NCBI GenBank assembly: GCA_024803745.1
Contig: JANJXV010000013.1
Span: forward strand, 15,807,501-15,871,500
Origin: Megascapheus bottae
Taxonomy: Eukaryota > Chordata > Mammalia > Rodentia > Geomyidae
Length of the DNA: 64,000 nucleotides
Direction of reading: 5' to 3'
Within the stretch, counting starts at the first letter, position 1. Each line of letters begins with the position of its first letter. Shown one piece after another: positions 25,786-37,329 of the stretch. Under the pieces are notes generated by a model. It did not search any database and was not told the origin of the DNA. It saw nothing but the letters and a program-made list of their open reading frames with translations. Made by a program: the position numbers and the translations under genes.

Positions 25786-26018
25786 AGCTGGATGGGGTGG
25801 CTCATGCCTGTAATCCTAGCTAATCAGGAGGGTAAGATCTGAGGATCAAGGTTCAAAGCCACCCCAGGCACAAAAGGACCTGAGACTCTTACCTCCAATT
25901 AATCCCTAGAAAACAGGACGTGGGACTTAGCTCAAGACTAGAGCCCTATCCTTTAGCTGAAGAGCTCAGAGATAGCGCCCAGGCCAAGTTCAAGACCCAT
26001 GACCCCTCCCCCCCAGAA
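25786..26018 (+). mobile_element. 7SL/ID-dimer SINE
   Basis: GGCTCATGCCTGTAATCCTA at the left and TGAAGAGCTCAGAGATAGCG at the right identify both halves. Confidence 0.8.
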
Positions 26019-26179
26019 AAAAGTAACAGAGGGGATGCTGTGAGGAGGAATAAGTAAAATAATTAAAGTCATTTTATTTAGTATTTAGTCACAAACAGGA
26101 ATTTGCAAAGTAACAATACTCTCAGGTTACAACATTAGCCAATGATTCTTTTGAAAAGCAATGAAAATGGTTGGCTAAA

Positions 26180-26420
26180 AAATGGAGAAGTTTAAATGTT
26201 GAAGGGATTAATATAGATCAAGATGCATAGTATTCATAAACTGCCTTCTTAAATGGCAAATATTCAAAACTTAGCCTACAAAATTAAGAAAAGTGAGGGA
26301 AGAGGTAAGTTGGAGGGATGTGTGATAATGTTGAAAGGGGTGATGATTGATCAAGACCACTGTATTTATGAACTACTATATTGAGTGGCAATTCCTTTGT
26401 ACAACTGCTGAAAGAATAAT
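26180..26420 (+). mobile_element. Old LINE-1 3'-end-like sequence
   Basis: Two imperfect copies of a motif (TTGAAGGGATTAATATAGATC; TTGAAAGGGGTGATGATTGATC) with GCAT-AGTATTCATAAACT-like continuations also occur at about 39945-40010 and 63080-63165. I read them as an older L1 3' end. Confidence 0.4.
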
Positions 26421-27035
26421 ACAAATATTTTATTGGAGAAGATGTTTGCTTCTGCTTTTAATTATAAACCATCTAATCCAACAATGGAAAAAATTTACCT
26501 TACTTTTATAAATATTTTTTACTTTATATTTTTAAATCGATGGTAGCTTTTAAACACAGCTCATTATTTAAAATGCATTATGAGTTATATTGGGCTCTGA
26601 AAGAGAAGCAATTTAATTCTAAATGTGGATGTCACTTCTCTATCTATTGTTCCCCTGTATTTACAATTTACAAGATTCATTTTCGGTGCTTATTGGTATG
26701 TAATGTCTAATGGAAATTTTTGATGAAAGGATTCTTTTTCCTTATAGTTTTATATGACACGAACCATCTCTTTTGATACTTGCACTATTATCACTGAAAT
26801 GTGGCTGAATGTACAATTGGTAACTCTTCGCTCTTCCTCATTATCCCCTAAATTTTTCAAATACTCACACTATTGTTTCCCCGAAGCATCCAAATAACAA
26901 AGACTTATATTGGCTTGCGTAAATATCATCTTACTGAAATCTTAATATCTCTCCAACTCAATGTCTTGACCACATTTTTGGTTGGATGGAAGCTTCAGAA
27001 ATGGGAGGCTCTTGACTTTACCACTGTGCATTCAC

Positions 27036-27980
27036 TCAACACTTTTTCCCCAGCAGTATTTTACACAGCCTTCGACGAATCTCTTTGGTTTTGATGGAAT
27101 AAATGACAGGGTTGAGCATTGGAGGGACAAACAGATAAACAAGGGACAAGAGTGTGTGCACATATTGTGGGGCGTGCCTTCCGTAGCGAGCAGCCATGGA
27201 CACACCGACCATGGGCACGTAGAAAATGAGCACAGCACACAGGTGTGACACACACGTGTTGAGGGCCTTTAACCTCTCTTCCCTGGAGGCGATGGCAAGG
27301 ACGGAATGCAGTATGAACACGTAAGAAAGGAGAATGAGGGCAGAATCTAGACCAAACGTAGAGACAACGATGAAAAGACCAAAGATATTATTAATAGTGA
27401 TGTCCCCACAGGGCAGGCGGATGAGGTCTGGGTGCAGGCAGTAGGAGTGGGTCAGCACGTTGGCCTTGCAGAAGGGCAGCCTCTTCAGGAGGAAAGGTAG
27501 AGGGAAGACCATGCAGAAGCTGCGGATCAAAACAGCCACGCACATCTGCAGCACACGGGCATCGGTGAGAACTGTGGCATAGCGCAGTGGATTACAGATG
27601 GCTACATAGCGGTCAAAGCTCATGACCAGCAGGATCCCAGACTCCATGAAGGAGAAGAGATGAATAAAGAACATTTGGGCCATGCAAGAATTAAAACTGA
27701 TCTGTTTTAAATGGAAGCAGAACGTGGGTAGCACAGTGGGCAGGGTGGACAGAGACACACCTAGGTCATTAATTGAGAGCAGGGACAGGAAGTAGTACAT
27801 GGGCTGGTGCAAGCTCTGCTCCTCCTTGATAATAAAGAGAATCAGAGCATTGCCCAAAATGGCGACCACATACAGGGCTCCCAGAAGCAAGAACATCCAG
27901 TGCTGGGAGGTCTCCAATCCCGGGAGTCCTGACAGGGTGAAAGGAGGCAGTCCTGAGCTATTGTGAGGTTCACCTGCCAT
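27036..27980 (-). CDS. OR51-family olfactory receptor 'B'
   Basis: This is an intact 314-codon class I odorant receptor. Landmarks are N7-S-S glycosylation, SGLPGLETSQHW before helix 1, N44 in helix 1, C99, the D123-R124-Y125 motif, loop-2 cysteines C171, C181 and C191, KALNTCVSHLCAV near 238-250, and N290-P291-xx-Y294 in helix 7. It is closely related to receptor C over the first half of the protein and clearly different in the second. A splice acceptor fits 35 bp before the ATG (minus strand CTCTTTACAG, exon boundary 28015), at the same place and with the same sequence as in receptor C. The homologous upstream block at 30000-30810 probably holds its promoter and first exon. It belongs to the OR51 family, but I cannot assign a symbol. 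Confidence 0.93.
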   Translation of the reverse strand: MAGEPHNSSGLPPFTLSGLPGLETSQHWMFLLLGALYVVAILGNALILFIIKEEQSLHQPMYYFLSLLSINDLGVSLSTLPTVLPTFCFHLKQISFNSCMAQMFFIHLFSFMESGILLVMSFDRYVAICNPLRYATVLTDARVLQMCVAVLIRSFCMVFPLPFLLKRLPFCKANVLTHSYCLHPDLIRLPCGDITINNIFGLFIVVSTFGLDSALILLSYVFILHSVLAIASREERLKALNTCVSHLCAVLIFYVPMVGVSMAARYGRHAPQYVHTLLSLVYLFVPPMLNPVIYSIKTKEIRRRLCKILLGKKC

Positions 27981-28689
27981 TCTGGCACTCTGGCTCAGAT
28001 ACTCCAGCCACAGCCCTGTAAAGAGGATAAATACAGTGTTGAGTATGCCCTTGCCCTGATTTAATTTTAAGCCTCTTCTAAACTGTCAACTCCCTACTCT
28101 GAAGCAGAAATCAGCTATCATTCATCCTTGCTTCTCTTTGTTGCAAGGATTCTTGTCTTTTGAAATCTTTAAGTAGTTAAAAGGTGTTTCCATTTAAGAA
28201 CTCAGGCTTTGAGTATGGTGTATCTTGATCAGTACAAACCCTTTAATCATTCTCTCCCATCTCTACCAACCTCAGCCATCCTCTCTAGTTACCTAGCTCC
28301 AATTTATATATGTATGTAGAATATTATGACTTCATTCAACCAACTGATCTCTTTCTATTTGTCTCCCCCTTCTTGACCTCCTCCCTTCAGGCCACTCATG
28401 TTTCACGTTGAGTTATATGTTTGAAGAACTTACACCATGCAAGGATTCTCCAAATCCCAATTTCTCAATGTATCCAACTGGTTAGTTTGGCCTCTTGCTT
28501 TCTTTTTTAATCTTATCTGTCACTTCTTCTGTGTCCAAGGCCATGCATTCTTTTACCCAATTTATGATTATTACTTTAATCCCTAGCCTACTTGTGAATT
28601 AAGTGAAATTTGTTGGTGACAAGGAGCTGAATAATTCCAAAGTATGAATCAGCCAAAATCTTGAAAGTATATTGACTATAAGAAGAAAT

Positions 28690-28922
28690 AACTAGTCGGG
28701 TGCCAGTGGTTCATGCCTGTAATCCTAGCTATTCAGGAGGCTGAAATCTGAAGATCATGGTTCAAAACCAGCCCAGGAATGAAAGTCCCTGAGACTCTTA
28801 TTTCTAATTAATCACTAGAAAATCAGAAGTGTTGCTGTAGCTGAAATGGTAGAGCCCTAACCTTGAGCAGAAGAGCTCAGGGACAGTTCCCAGGCCTAGA
28901 ATTCAAGCCCCATCCCATGACA
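28690..28922 (+). mobile_element. 7SL/ID-dimer SINE whose tail became the GAA tract
   Basis: A full copy (GTGCCAGTGGTTCATGCCTG to TTCAAGCCCCATCCCATGAC) runs directly into the (GAA)n tract at 28923, where its A-rich tail should be. Confidence 0.85.
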
Positions 28923-29081
28923 GAAGAAGAAGAAGAAGAAGAAGAAGAAGAAGAAGAAGAAGAAGAAGAAGAAGAAGAAGAAGAAGAAGAAGAAGAAGAA
29001 GAAGAAGAAGAAGAAGAAGAAGAAGAAAAAGAAGAAGAAGAAGAAGAAGAAGAAGAAGAAGAAGAAGAAGAAGAAGAAGAA

Positions 29082-29113
<32 letters not shown>

Positions 29114-29243
29114 AGAGGAAGAAGAAGAAGAGGAGGAGGAGGAGGAGGAAGAGGAGGAGGAGGAGGAGGAGGAGGAAGAAGAAGAAGAAGAAGAAGAAGA
29201 AGAAGAAGAAGAAGAAGAAGAAGAAGAAGAAGAAGAAGAAGGG
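28921..29243. repeat. 320-bp (GAA)n tract
   Basis: About 105 triplets, mostly GAA, with one AAA near 29030 and a GAG-rich interior at 29103-29175. It is purine-only for its full length and begins at the 3' end of a SINE. The long frames through it encode only Glu or Ser runs. Confidence 0.97.
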
Positions 29244-29627
29244 GAGGAAATGGAAAGGTGGAAAATTAAAGCAGTAAGTTTCATTGTCCTTTTTTCCTCT
29301 ATAAACTTTTCTTTCTAACCAAGGTTTAAAGTCATTGTCACTAAGATGCCTTTGGGGATCCAGTCTCTCCGGATCTATTTTGCCATTTTTACTCCAAAAC
29401 TGACCCAGAGTCCAGAAAATGGAAAGATTCTAGTAGAACCAACATCTACTAAGAACTCTTCCAGAAGATGGGTTCACTTCAATGTTCCTGGCCCCTAGTA
29501 TACAAACTGAGGTTGACTTGAGCAGTAATATATCATCTATGCTCCACTTCCTGATAGGAAAGCAGCTCCAAAAATTTTCTCCGTCACAGAGAATAATTCC
29601 TAAGGCCATTCACTAGCCTGCCTGCTT

Positions 29628-29697
29628 TCCTCCCTTCCTCCTTCCCTGGCTCCCTCCCTCCTTCTCTTCTTCCTTCCTTCCTTCCTTCCTTCCTTTG
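29628..29697. repeat. (CCTT)n pyrimidine tract
   Basis: Six CCTT units preceded by worn CCTCC/CTTCC steps. Confidence 0.85.
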
Positions 29698-29999
29698 TGT
29701 CTTCCATGACTACTCATTGATAATAGCAGTTTCCAGAATTCCTCCAGGTTTACACCCTCTTAAACACTTTTATTTTTAAAAATTGAAAACGTACATTCAC
29801 ACATACATACAGTATAACAAATGTGTCAGCATTGACAGACCCACAATAATTGCTCCACAAATTACATTTACATACTCACAGTCCCATTGAAATTGGGCAC
29901 CGTTTAGTCAAATTACATCAGTATATTTGCTTCTGTAATTTTTCCCAGCAACACATCTAAGAGCCAAATATATGATCATATTTCATATTGTAGGCCCTT

Positions 30000-30810
30000 A
30001 AAATCAGAAGTATGAAATAGCCTCAGAACAATGCCAAAATCTGATGTAGAAGCCCCTTAAGTCTAGTGATAATTAGCTTAGTATTGAGGGGTTTTGATTC
30101 AGGCAGGAACATAGAACCATTTCTTTCCCTGGGCTTTGGAAGGAGAGGGATTTGATCGTGTTTGGAGGGAGATTGGAGGTTAGGATTTGCCTACACTTTT
30201 AGTAAAAATGTTAAACCCTGGGAGGATCTTGCATTCCTGAGAAGGACCAGGTGGGTAATGTGAGAGGAACGCTCACTGCATGGAAGATGCTTCTCTTACC
30301 TGGAGCTCTGCATTGTGGGTCCAGTCAGCAGAGGGGCATCACACCTTCTCCTAGGACATAAATTTATGAATGACCCCAAATCCCAAGGCTCATTTGTTTG
30401 TGATGGGGAGAGAGGAGTTGAAATAATTGGGATGATGGCATCAGTATATGGGGAAGCTGGGCCATAGGAGAATTGTTCCCAGGAGAATCTCACTCTTGAG
30501 CTCATATTCTTGTTGTGACCTTGTTTATCCACTCGTGTGTTAACACATCCTTGATCAGGATTGCAAGTACAGTACACACAATACCCCAGAAGAGGCATAG
30601 TCACTGACACCCTGAGGACCTCCAAAATACCCCACCAGACAGAGTCAGCTATTTAGTGTTTCATATTCCCATTGGACCTTCCAAATTTACCCCCATTTCA
30701 ACAACCACAACTGTGTTTCTTCACTTACCCAGTGCTCCATGTCATTAAGCACATAGCACTACACATCACATTCACAGTCCAATCTGTGTATTGCTACTCT
30801 GACTAGAAAG
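30000..30810 (-). promoter_or_regulatory. Candidate promoter and first exon of receptor B (block 2)
   Basis: This block is homologous to 5700-6290 and even more to 37330-38120. It lies about 2.0 kb upstream of the receptor B coding exon. The donor-like GTGAGC on the minus strand is near 30269-30274. The position aligned with the perfect EBF site of block 1 is a degenerate dyad (TTCCCAGGAGAA, about 30475-30490). The intron would end at the acceptor by 28015. Confidence 0.55.
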
Positions 30811-32429
30811 ACTAATTGGACTGAGCATAGGGACTCATATCTAATCCTAGAGACTTGGTTGCTTATTTGGGGGGAAAATATAAAAAGAATCACAATCTAA
30901 TTAGATTAAAAGAGCAGTTTTATCAGGATGGCTGTGATGTCTGTATGTCTTATGGGTTTAACTAATATGTATGTTGCTCATCATTAGCATTCTTGACTCT
31001 ATGAGAGCTCAAAATCTGAAAGCAGGAAAAAGGCCAAATTTAATGCAAATTCATTGTCTGCATTCCTTAGACAGCTCAAGCTATTTTATATCTCTTTGTA
31101 GTTATGTAGGTGTTTATTTACTAGTATTGTGAAGTCATTCTACAACAGAGTTTCAATTCAGCATGTTGATTTGTGAGTACAATGTATCTTAGTCACAGTC
31201 AGTTTTTGTGTCATTCTCCTTCACGTCTCCCTATTCCAAATGTCCCTTCAATTTACTCAGTTCCATCTTCATATCGGTACATTGAATATTATGACTGTAT
31301 TCACCCATCTTTCCTCTCTCCTTTCCTTTTCCTTCCTTACCTTGACCTCCCTCACTTCAACCCGGTAACACATATTTTAATTTTCTTTTAGTAAATCATA
31401 CACCGTGGAGGTCAACAGTACTACTATCTTTGGGAGAAATATCTATCTTCAAATTGCAAATTTCATAAATCTCTCTTGCATATGTGTTTCATAATGTTCT
31501 CAGAGCCACAGACTTTTCTCATACAATAAAATTGTGATTATTCTACCATTTATCCCATACCATTTTATTTTCTAACTACTGCCTTGCCAGTTAGCCATAA
31601 GACTGACTTAACTATATCTTCATCCATTAAACATTGAAAACTGAAAGAAATGAGGCAATAACAGAAAAAATTACTAATGTCCACGTGTGAAATATGAATG
31701 TGTTGCTACACATATGAAACAGAATTTTTCAGTATTTGGGGGAAGTTATGTATATGAGGCAGGAGGCCTTGACTAAGTCCACACACGAAATGAGTTAAAT
31801 ATGTTAAACTAGGGTTACAATGGATGGAATGTCTGCTTACAGAGGATTCCCAATATATTGTGTAGTATTTATGCAAATATCTTATATTTAAATATATTGG
31901 ATCAGTCACAGTTACAAAAGTGCTCTCTGTCTCTGTCTCTCTCTTGTTCTGTGTGTGTGTTCTCTCTTTCTCCCTCTTGTGCAGGCTTTGGTCTTTCTTT
32001 GTGTGTCTCCTGTGTGTGTGTGTGTGTGTGTCCCCAGATTCCCTCAGTTGCAAAATCTAACTTGATCACATTGGTTACCATTATTGGGATTTGTAAGGTC
32101 CACGTTTGTTTTATTAGTTTATGCATGACTTTTCATCCACACTTTCATTTATATTCCCATTCCAGTGAAAATTCTGCCCGTGTTCGTGGAATGTATATAC
32201 TTTTGGGTGTGTGCAGCAAAGCACTTCTGAATTACACGACCAGCCTGACAGATGACAAATAGACACTTCCACTAAAACCAGACAAATGTGGGGGGAAATA
32301 CACTATTGAGTAAATCTGTTATTCTAATGCTTGTTTAACAATTTTGCACATCAATTTCTCTCAATGGTTGGAATTGTTTATGATTTGTATAGCTTGATTA
32401 GACTGTAACTAAACCTTGACTTATAGTTT

Positions 32430-32655
32430 GAACCCATGTCATCATGGATGGTATGCAGTCCATGCTATACCTAACTGAGTGGTGTCTAAAACTGTCAAAA
32501 AAACATCTAGGGACCCTGTTGGTATCCACCTTTGGTCTGGACCTTTGTTCACCTTCCTGTCCTGTGCGCTCATTCTGCATTCCCTTATGGCATCAGTTCC
32601 CATGAAGAACGCCTCTGAGCTCTTAGTACATGACTCTGATTGCTTTCTTTAGCTA
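32430..32655 (+). pseudogene. OR51-type olfactory receptor pseudogene fragment
   Basis: A short stretch resembles the region from extracellular loop 2 to helix 6 of an OR51 receptor. About 32505-32645 aligns base by base with OR51I2 12427-12560: VSTFGLDL, then FLSCALILHS, then SHEERL and ALST. I count two single-base deletions, one near 32546-32560 and one at 32596-32597, and an in-frame TGA at 32616-32618 where the family has a Lys/Lys-Ala codon. Similarity fades to the left around the loop-2 HSYC region and is cut on the right by an old SINE-like sequence at about 32650. Only about a quarter of a gene remains. The rest of the receptor was not found on either side. Confidence 0.72.
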
Positions 32656-32880
32656 AATACCAGTGCCTCACAACTATAACCCTACCTATAAGGCTGCCAA
32701 GATTCACAAGACCACTATTTAGAGTTAGCTTTGAGTTAAAAAGTTCATAAGATTCCATCTTCAAAATCTCAGAAAAGGCTGCACTGAAGGCAAATGGTAG
32801 AGCACCAGCCCAGCAAGTCAAAACAAGTAAGCATAGAGTCATTTCAATACCAGTACTACAAAGTATACACATTTAAAATG
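32650..32880 (+). mobile_element. Old SINE-like sequence
   Basis: A heavily diverged 7SL/ID-like copy (ATACCAGTGCCTCACAACTA; TGGTAGAGCACCAGCCCAGC) that truncates the OR pseudogene fragment on its right. Confidence 0.5.
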
Positions 32881-32902
32881 ATAACTATGTCCCCAAGGAA
32901 AA

Positions 32903-33053
32903 CAAGATGAGGGGTGGGGTGGGGGGAGGGAAATGGGGACCAAGACATGTGAAAGGGTATCAATGTATGGGAATTAATGCACCATCTATCTGGCAAATAT
33001 CATGTAACCCTTCTATTAATTACAATAAAAAATATATGAAAAAAAGAAGAAAA
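32903..33053 (+). mobile_element. LINE-1 3'-end fragment
   Basis: This matches the 3' UTR end of the L1 at 19070-20140 in reverse orientation (GGTATCAATGTATGG, ATCTGGCAAATATCATGTAA, ATTACAATAAAA) and ends in an A-rich tail. Confidence 0.8.
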
Positions 33054-33454
33054 ACTATGTCCCCAAGTTTCTACTTTCTCCAGATGATTCCTTAAAGACA
33101 AATTATGCCATGACCTCTCCATCATGCAGAGATAGTGTCCACACAATTGCACTTAGCTCTGCCTGCATCCACATCCATGCTTGTGCAGCCTGGGTTTCAT
33201 TTACTTTTCAAGCATTCCAGAGAACTACTCTCAGTTCTCAGACTGTGGCAATTTTGTGGCTTTTCCTGACATCCTTCTACAAACTTCTGTGCTCTGCTCT
33301 AGACTGTGATCCCCATGGTAAGATGGAAGTGCATAAGAATGGACCACATTAACATTGCCACTGAAATGCACTTGCTCCTGTATCCATCACCAACTTCCCC
33401 CGATGGTTTGTGTGTGCATTAGCTTTCTAGGAGATATTTTATATATGTATTTAT

Positions 33455-33645
33455 TTGGGGCCAGTCCTGGGGCTTGAACTCAGGGCCTGGGCACTGTCCT
33501 TGGGAACTTTCTCAAGGCTAGTGCTCTACCACTTGAGCCACAGTGCCACTTCCATTTTTTTCTGTGTATATGATACCAAGGAATCGAACCCAGGACTTTA
33601 TGCATGCTAGGCAAGCATTCTACCACTAGGCCATGCTTCTAGGCC
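33455..33645 (-). mobile_element. ID-ID dimer SINE
   Basis: A reverse-oriented full copy (CCAGTCCTGGGGCTTGAACT; GAATCGAACCCAGGACTTTA; GCAAGCATTCTACCACTAGG). Confidence 0.88.
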
Positions 33646-34784
33646 ACCTTAGAGATGTTTAAAATGTCATCAGCATATCTGCAAATGGATTTCATGATGA
33701 TATATCAATTTATGCATGTAATGTGCTTCAATTTAGCTCAACTCTTTTACTCATTCATATTCACTTTCTTCTACTCCCCACACTTTTACAATTTTTATTG
33801 GATCTTACTATTCTATTTTTATAGGCATAATGTATTTCAATCATATTGACTGACCAGCACCTGTCCTTTCCTCCACACTCTTCCCCCTGGTCACTTCCTC
33901 AATAACACACCTTTCACCTTCATACCGTATTAATATTAGTATTAGTATTATTAATGATTACATATGGATTTCTCAGATAATTTAAAACATGATATATGAG
34001 CTTGATTTATCTCACTTGAGAAGTTAATGTTTAGAAAACTTGAGGTCTTCTCTCTGGTCATGCCTGCTGATTGGCAGCAGGTAATGTTGCAGTTTTTCCA
34101 TATAGAAACTTCTAGAAAACATATAGCTCATGTTATGTAATTCATAATATGCTGTTAATATTAAATAAGTAGTCAGATACAAATACAATTCCATATTTTA
34201 GGAAAAAGGAGTTCTAGTATTTCAAAGGTATTAATTTGGTCAAACAACTACGGTATGTGTTTAGATCTCAAAGTTTGAAGATATTTCACAATTGTAATTC
34301 CTTTAATAATTTAGAGTGATAGCTATGATGTCAAGTAACATAATCTCCAACTATAAAATGGTATAGTAGGTTATACACTTGTAATTATTTTTATTATCCT
34401 TTGCTAGTTGTACGAAGAAGTTGTCTTTAATAAAGAGTTTATGGCACAATATATCTTGACCAGTATCGTCCTTTGAGACATAGTTGGAAGTATATGTGTG
34501 ATAGATAGAGGCTAAGTTCATTTTCATTGATGGCTGTGTTTGGGGTACATGTTGTAGCAACCTGTACAATGAATAATTACAACTTATAGTAGTGGATGAT
34601 TTGAGTCATACCTTGTAGCCAAGCTATAACATATCAAACATCTAGACCCAATAATGCATCCACACTTATCCACTTATAAGAAAAGTGCGGAGCTCCAAGA
34701 GAACACTTTGGAATTCCCAAATACCATCTATAATAAAACCCAGAGAGGTATCTGGCATGCCACAGAAAATTGATTGCTTCCTGT

Positions 34785-35729
34785 TCAGAACTTAGGTCTC
34801 CTTAGCATCTTGTGCATCTTCCTGCGGATCTCCTTTGTCTTGATGGAATAGATAATTGGGTTGAGCATGGGAGGCACAAAGAGATAGACCAGGGACGTGA
34901 ACTGGTGCACATACTCGGGGGCCTGCTTTGCAAATCGGTGCACCATGGACACGCTGAGCATGGGCACGTAGAAGATGAGCACAGCGCAGAGGTGAGACAC
35001 GCAGGTGTTGAGAGTCTTCAGCCTCTCCCCCCGGGAGGCGATGGCCAGCACAGAGCGCAGAATGAGCACATAGGAGAGGAGGATGAACACTGAATCCACC
35101 CCGAAGGCTGAGATGACAATGAACAGACCGTACATGCTGTTGATGGTGGTGTCGCCGCAGGGCAGGCGGATCAGGTCTGGGTGCAGGCAGTAGGAATGAG
35201 CCAGCACGTTGTCCCCACAGAAGGGCAGCCTCTTCAGGAGGAAAGGCATTGGGAACACCAGGCAGAAACTTCGGATGATAACCGATAAGCCCATTTGAAG
35301 CACGCGGGCCTCTGTAAGTATTGTGGCATAGCGCAGTGGATTACAGATAGCCACGTAGCGGTCAAAGCTCATGAACAGCAAGATCCCAGACTCCATGAAG
35401 GAGAAGAAGTGGATAAAAAACATTTGGGCCATGCAAAAATTAAAACTGATCTGTTTTAAATGGAAGCAACAGATGGCAAGTACTGTGGGCAGGGTGGACA
35501 GAGACACACCTACATCATTAACTGAGAGAAAGGACAGAAAGTAGTACATGGGCTGGTGCAAGCTCTGCTCCTCCTTGATAATAAAGAGAATCAGGGCATT
35601 TCCCACTATAGAAATGAAGTAAAGGGTTCCCAGAAGCAAGAACATCCAGTGCTGGGAGGTCTCCAATCCTGGGAGTCCTGACAGGGTGAAAGGAGGCAGT
35701 CCTGAACTGTTGGAGAATTCGCCTTCCAT
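34785..35729 (-). CDS. OR51-family olfactory receptor 'C', mosaic of B-like and A-like halves
   Basis: This intact 314-codon class I odorant receptor has N7-S-S glycosylation, LETSQHWMFLLLG before helix 1, MSFDRYVAICNPLRY at helix 3, loop-2 cysteines, KTLNTCVSHLCAV and PPMLNPIIYS. Codons 1 to about 163 follow receptor B closely (for example HLKQISFN and VLQM). From about codon 164 (LLKRLPFC) to the stop, the protein is almost identical to receptor A, with about seven nucleotide differences in 456 bp by hand count. The switch falls in a stretch shared by all three genes (35221-35240). The upstream region, including the acceptor (TTCTTTACAG, boundary 35764) and promoter block at 37330-38120, is B-like. 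This pattern indicates gene conversion of the 3' half from A. A TTTATT at 34390-34395 could be its poly(A) signal. Confidence 0.93.
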   Translation of the reverse strand: MEGEFSNSSGLPPFTLSGLPGLETSQHWMFLLLGTLYFISIVGNALILFIIKEEQSLHQPMYYFLSFLSVNDVGVSLSTLPTVLAICCFHLKQISFNFCMAQMFFIHFFSFMESGILLFMSFDRYVAICNPLRYATILTEARVLQMGLSVIIRSFCLVFPMPFLLKRLPFCGDNVLAHSYCLHPDLIRLPCGDTTINSMYGLFIVISAFGVDSVFILLSYVLILRSVLAIASRGERLKTLNTCVSHLCAVLIFYVPMLSVSMVHRFAKQAPEYVHQFTSLVYLFVPPMLNPIIYSIKTKEIRRKMHKMLRRPKF

Positions 35730-36332
35730 TTTGGGATGCCTGCTCAGGTTTTCCAGCCAGTCCCCTGTAAAGAAGACAATAGACAGTGTTGAATATGCTC
35801 TGGCCCCAATATAAGTTTACATCTTTCTTATGTAGTTTACTCCTTGCTCTTCAACACTGATCTCTTTGGGGTGACTACATCCTTGACCTTGCCTCTCATT
35901 ATGACAAAGATTTCCAAAACCTCTTAGTTGTTCCTATGTGTTCAGTTGGTAGTACTTGTATTTCCCTCCTTTTCACCTGTCTGTCACTTTTTTTTTACTT
36001 TTATTGCCACAACTATTTTCTCTTTCAAGCTTTTGATTATTCTTGGCACTCCTGGTAAACACAGTGAAATTTCTATTAGTGGCAAGAGTCTAAATCATGC
36101 CAAGTATCAAACAGTCATGATCCTGAGAGTATACATGCAACAAGAACAAATATATCTACTCCTTTGCTTTTTCTATTTCTCTGTTGTGAATCAAAACACC
36201 TCTCATATCAACAGGATTTTATTTCATCTCATGGGCTTCATAAATGTTTCTTCTTGTAACTGAGATTGAAATAAATATCTCTAAGAAGTCTTTTTTAATC
36301 CAGCCTGTCTAAGTCTGCTTAAAAGAAATATT

Positions 36333-36525
36333 GAGCCCGAGAGTTCTGCCTAGTGTTAGAGTGCTTGCCTATCATGAGCACAGCCCCGGGTTCGATTCCT
36401 CAGTACCACATACACAGAAAAGGCCAGGAATTGTTCTGTGGCTCAAGTCGTAGAGCTCTAACCTTGAGAAAGCCCAAGGACAGTGCCCAGGCCCTTAGTT
36501 TAAGCCCTGGGACTGGCAAAAAAAT
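36333..36525 (+). mobile_element. ID-ID dimer SINE
   Basis: Full plus copy (GAGTTCTGCCTAGTGTTAGA; GGTTCGATTCCTCAGTACCA; CCTGGGACTGGCAAAAAAA). Confidence 0.87.
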
Positions 36526-37097
36526 CATATTGATTCCAAGGATGTCTCTTAGCTGAAAAATAGTAAGACTCTTGATACCACTATGAGGTAATAAGGATAT
36601 TGCTAATTGACCAACTCACCTCACTGTCCTTGGTTCTTAAATTGCAAACTCAGTCAGTCTGGAAGGGGAGCATTTCAGCTATACTTTAGTTGTTTCTGTC
36701 TGGAAAACAACTTTGAAAATTCCTCCTTCCAAGAAAGCAAAGTCACATTATCAAAAATAAACTTTTTTATTTGCCTTGTCTGTGAGTATGTGTGTCCACA
36801 TTTCCTACATGGAAACCCTCTCATCAGAAACACAAGAAAAATGAAGAGCATAGCACATGTATGATTATGTACTACTCATGGTCCCTCTAAGGTTCCAGAA
36901 TTTTCTAGTTCTGCATACACACACCCAAATATTCATGGACCCTTCCTCACATTGCAGATACACAAAAACTATTACACATGCCCTTGCTTCCACATAACAC
37001 TATAAGAACACAGAACTTAGAAAGACTTATGGTGGATCGCTGGTATAAGAGACTATTGAAGTATCTTCCTTATTTATATTGTCATTAACACTCACTC

Positions 37098-37100
37098 ATG

Positions 37101-37147
<47 letters not shown>
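37098..37147. repeat. (CA)n microsatellite
   Basis: About 24 CA units next to receptor C block 3, in a similar place to the CA run beside block 1. Confidence 0.95.
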
Positions 37148-37149
<2 letters not shown>

Positions 37150-37329
37150 TGATGTAAATTCATCAGTATTAACATACTCAAAAACTATGGCCCAACTAGT
37201 TCTATATCCATAACACACTATACTGAAAACACAATTAAGATGGAAGAATAACTTCATCTATTTGCATTAATGACTTGTGTGTATACACAAGAGCTGTGTA
37301 ATGGTGACTGTGATTTAATTGTGGGCTTT

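Noticed and set aside
28863..29318. Long frame encoding a polyglutamate protein, and its poly-Ser antisense
   Set aside because: It is only the reading of the (GAA)n tract and part of a SINE.
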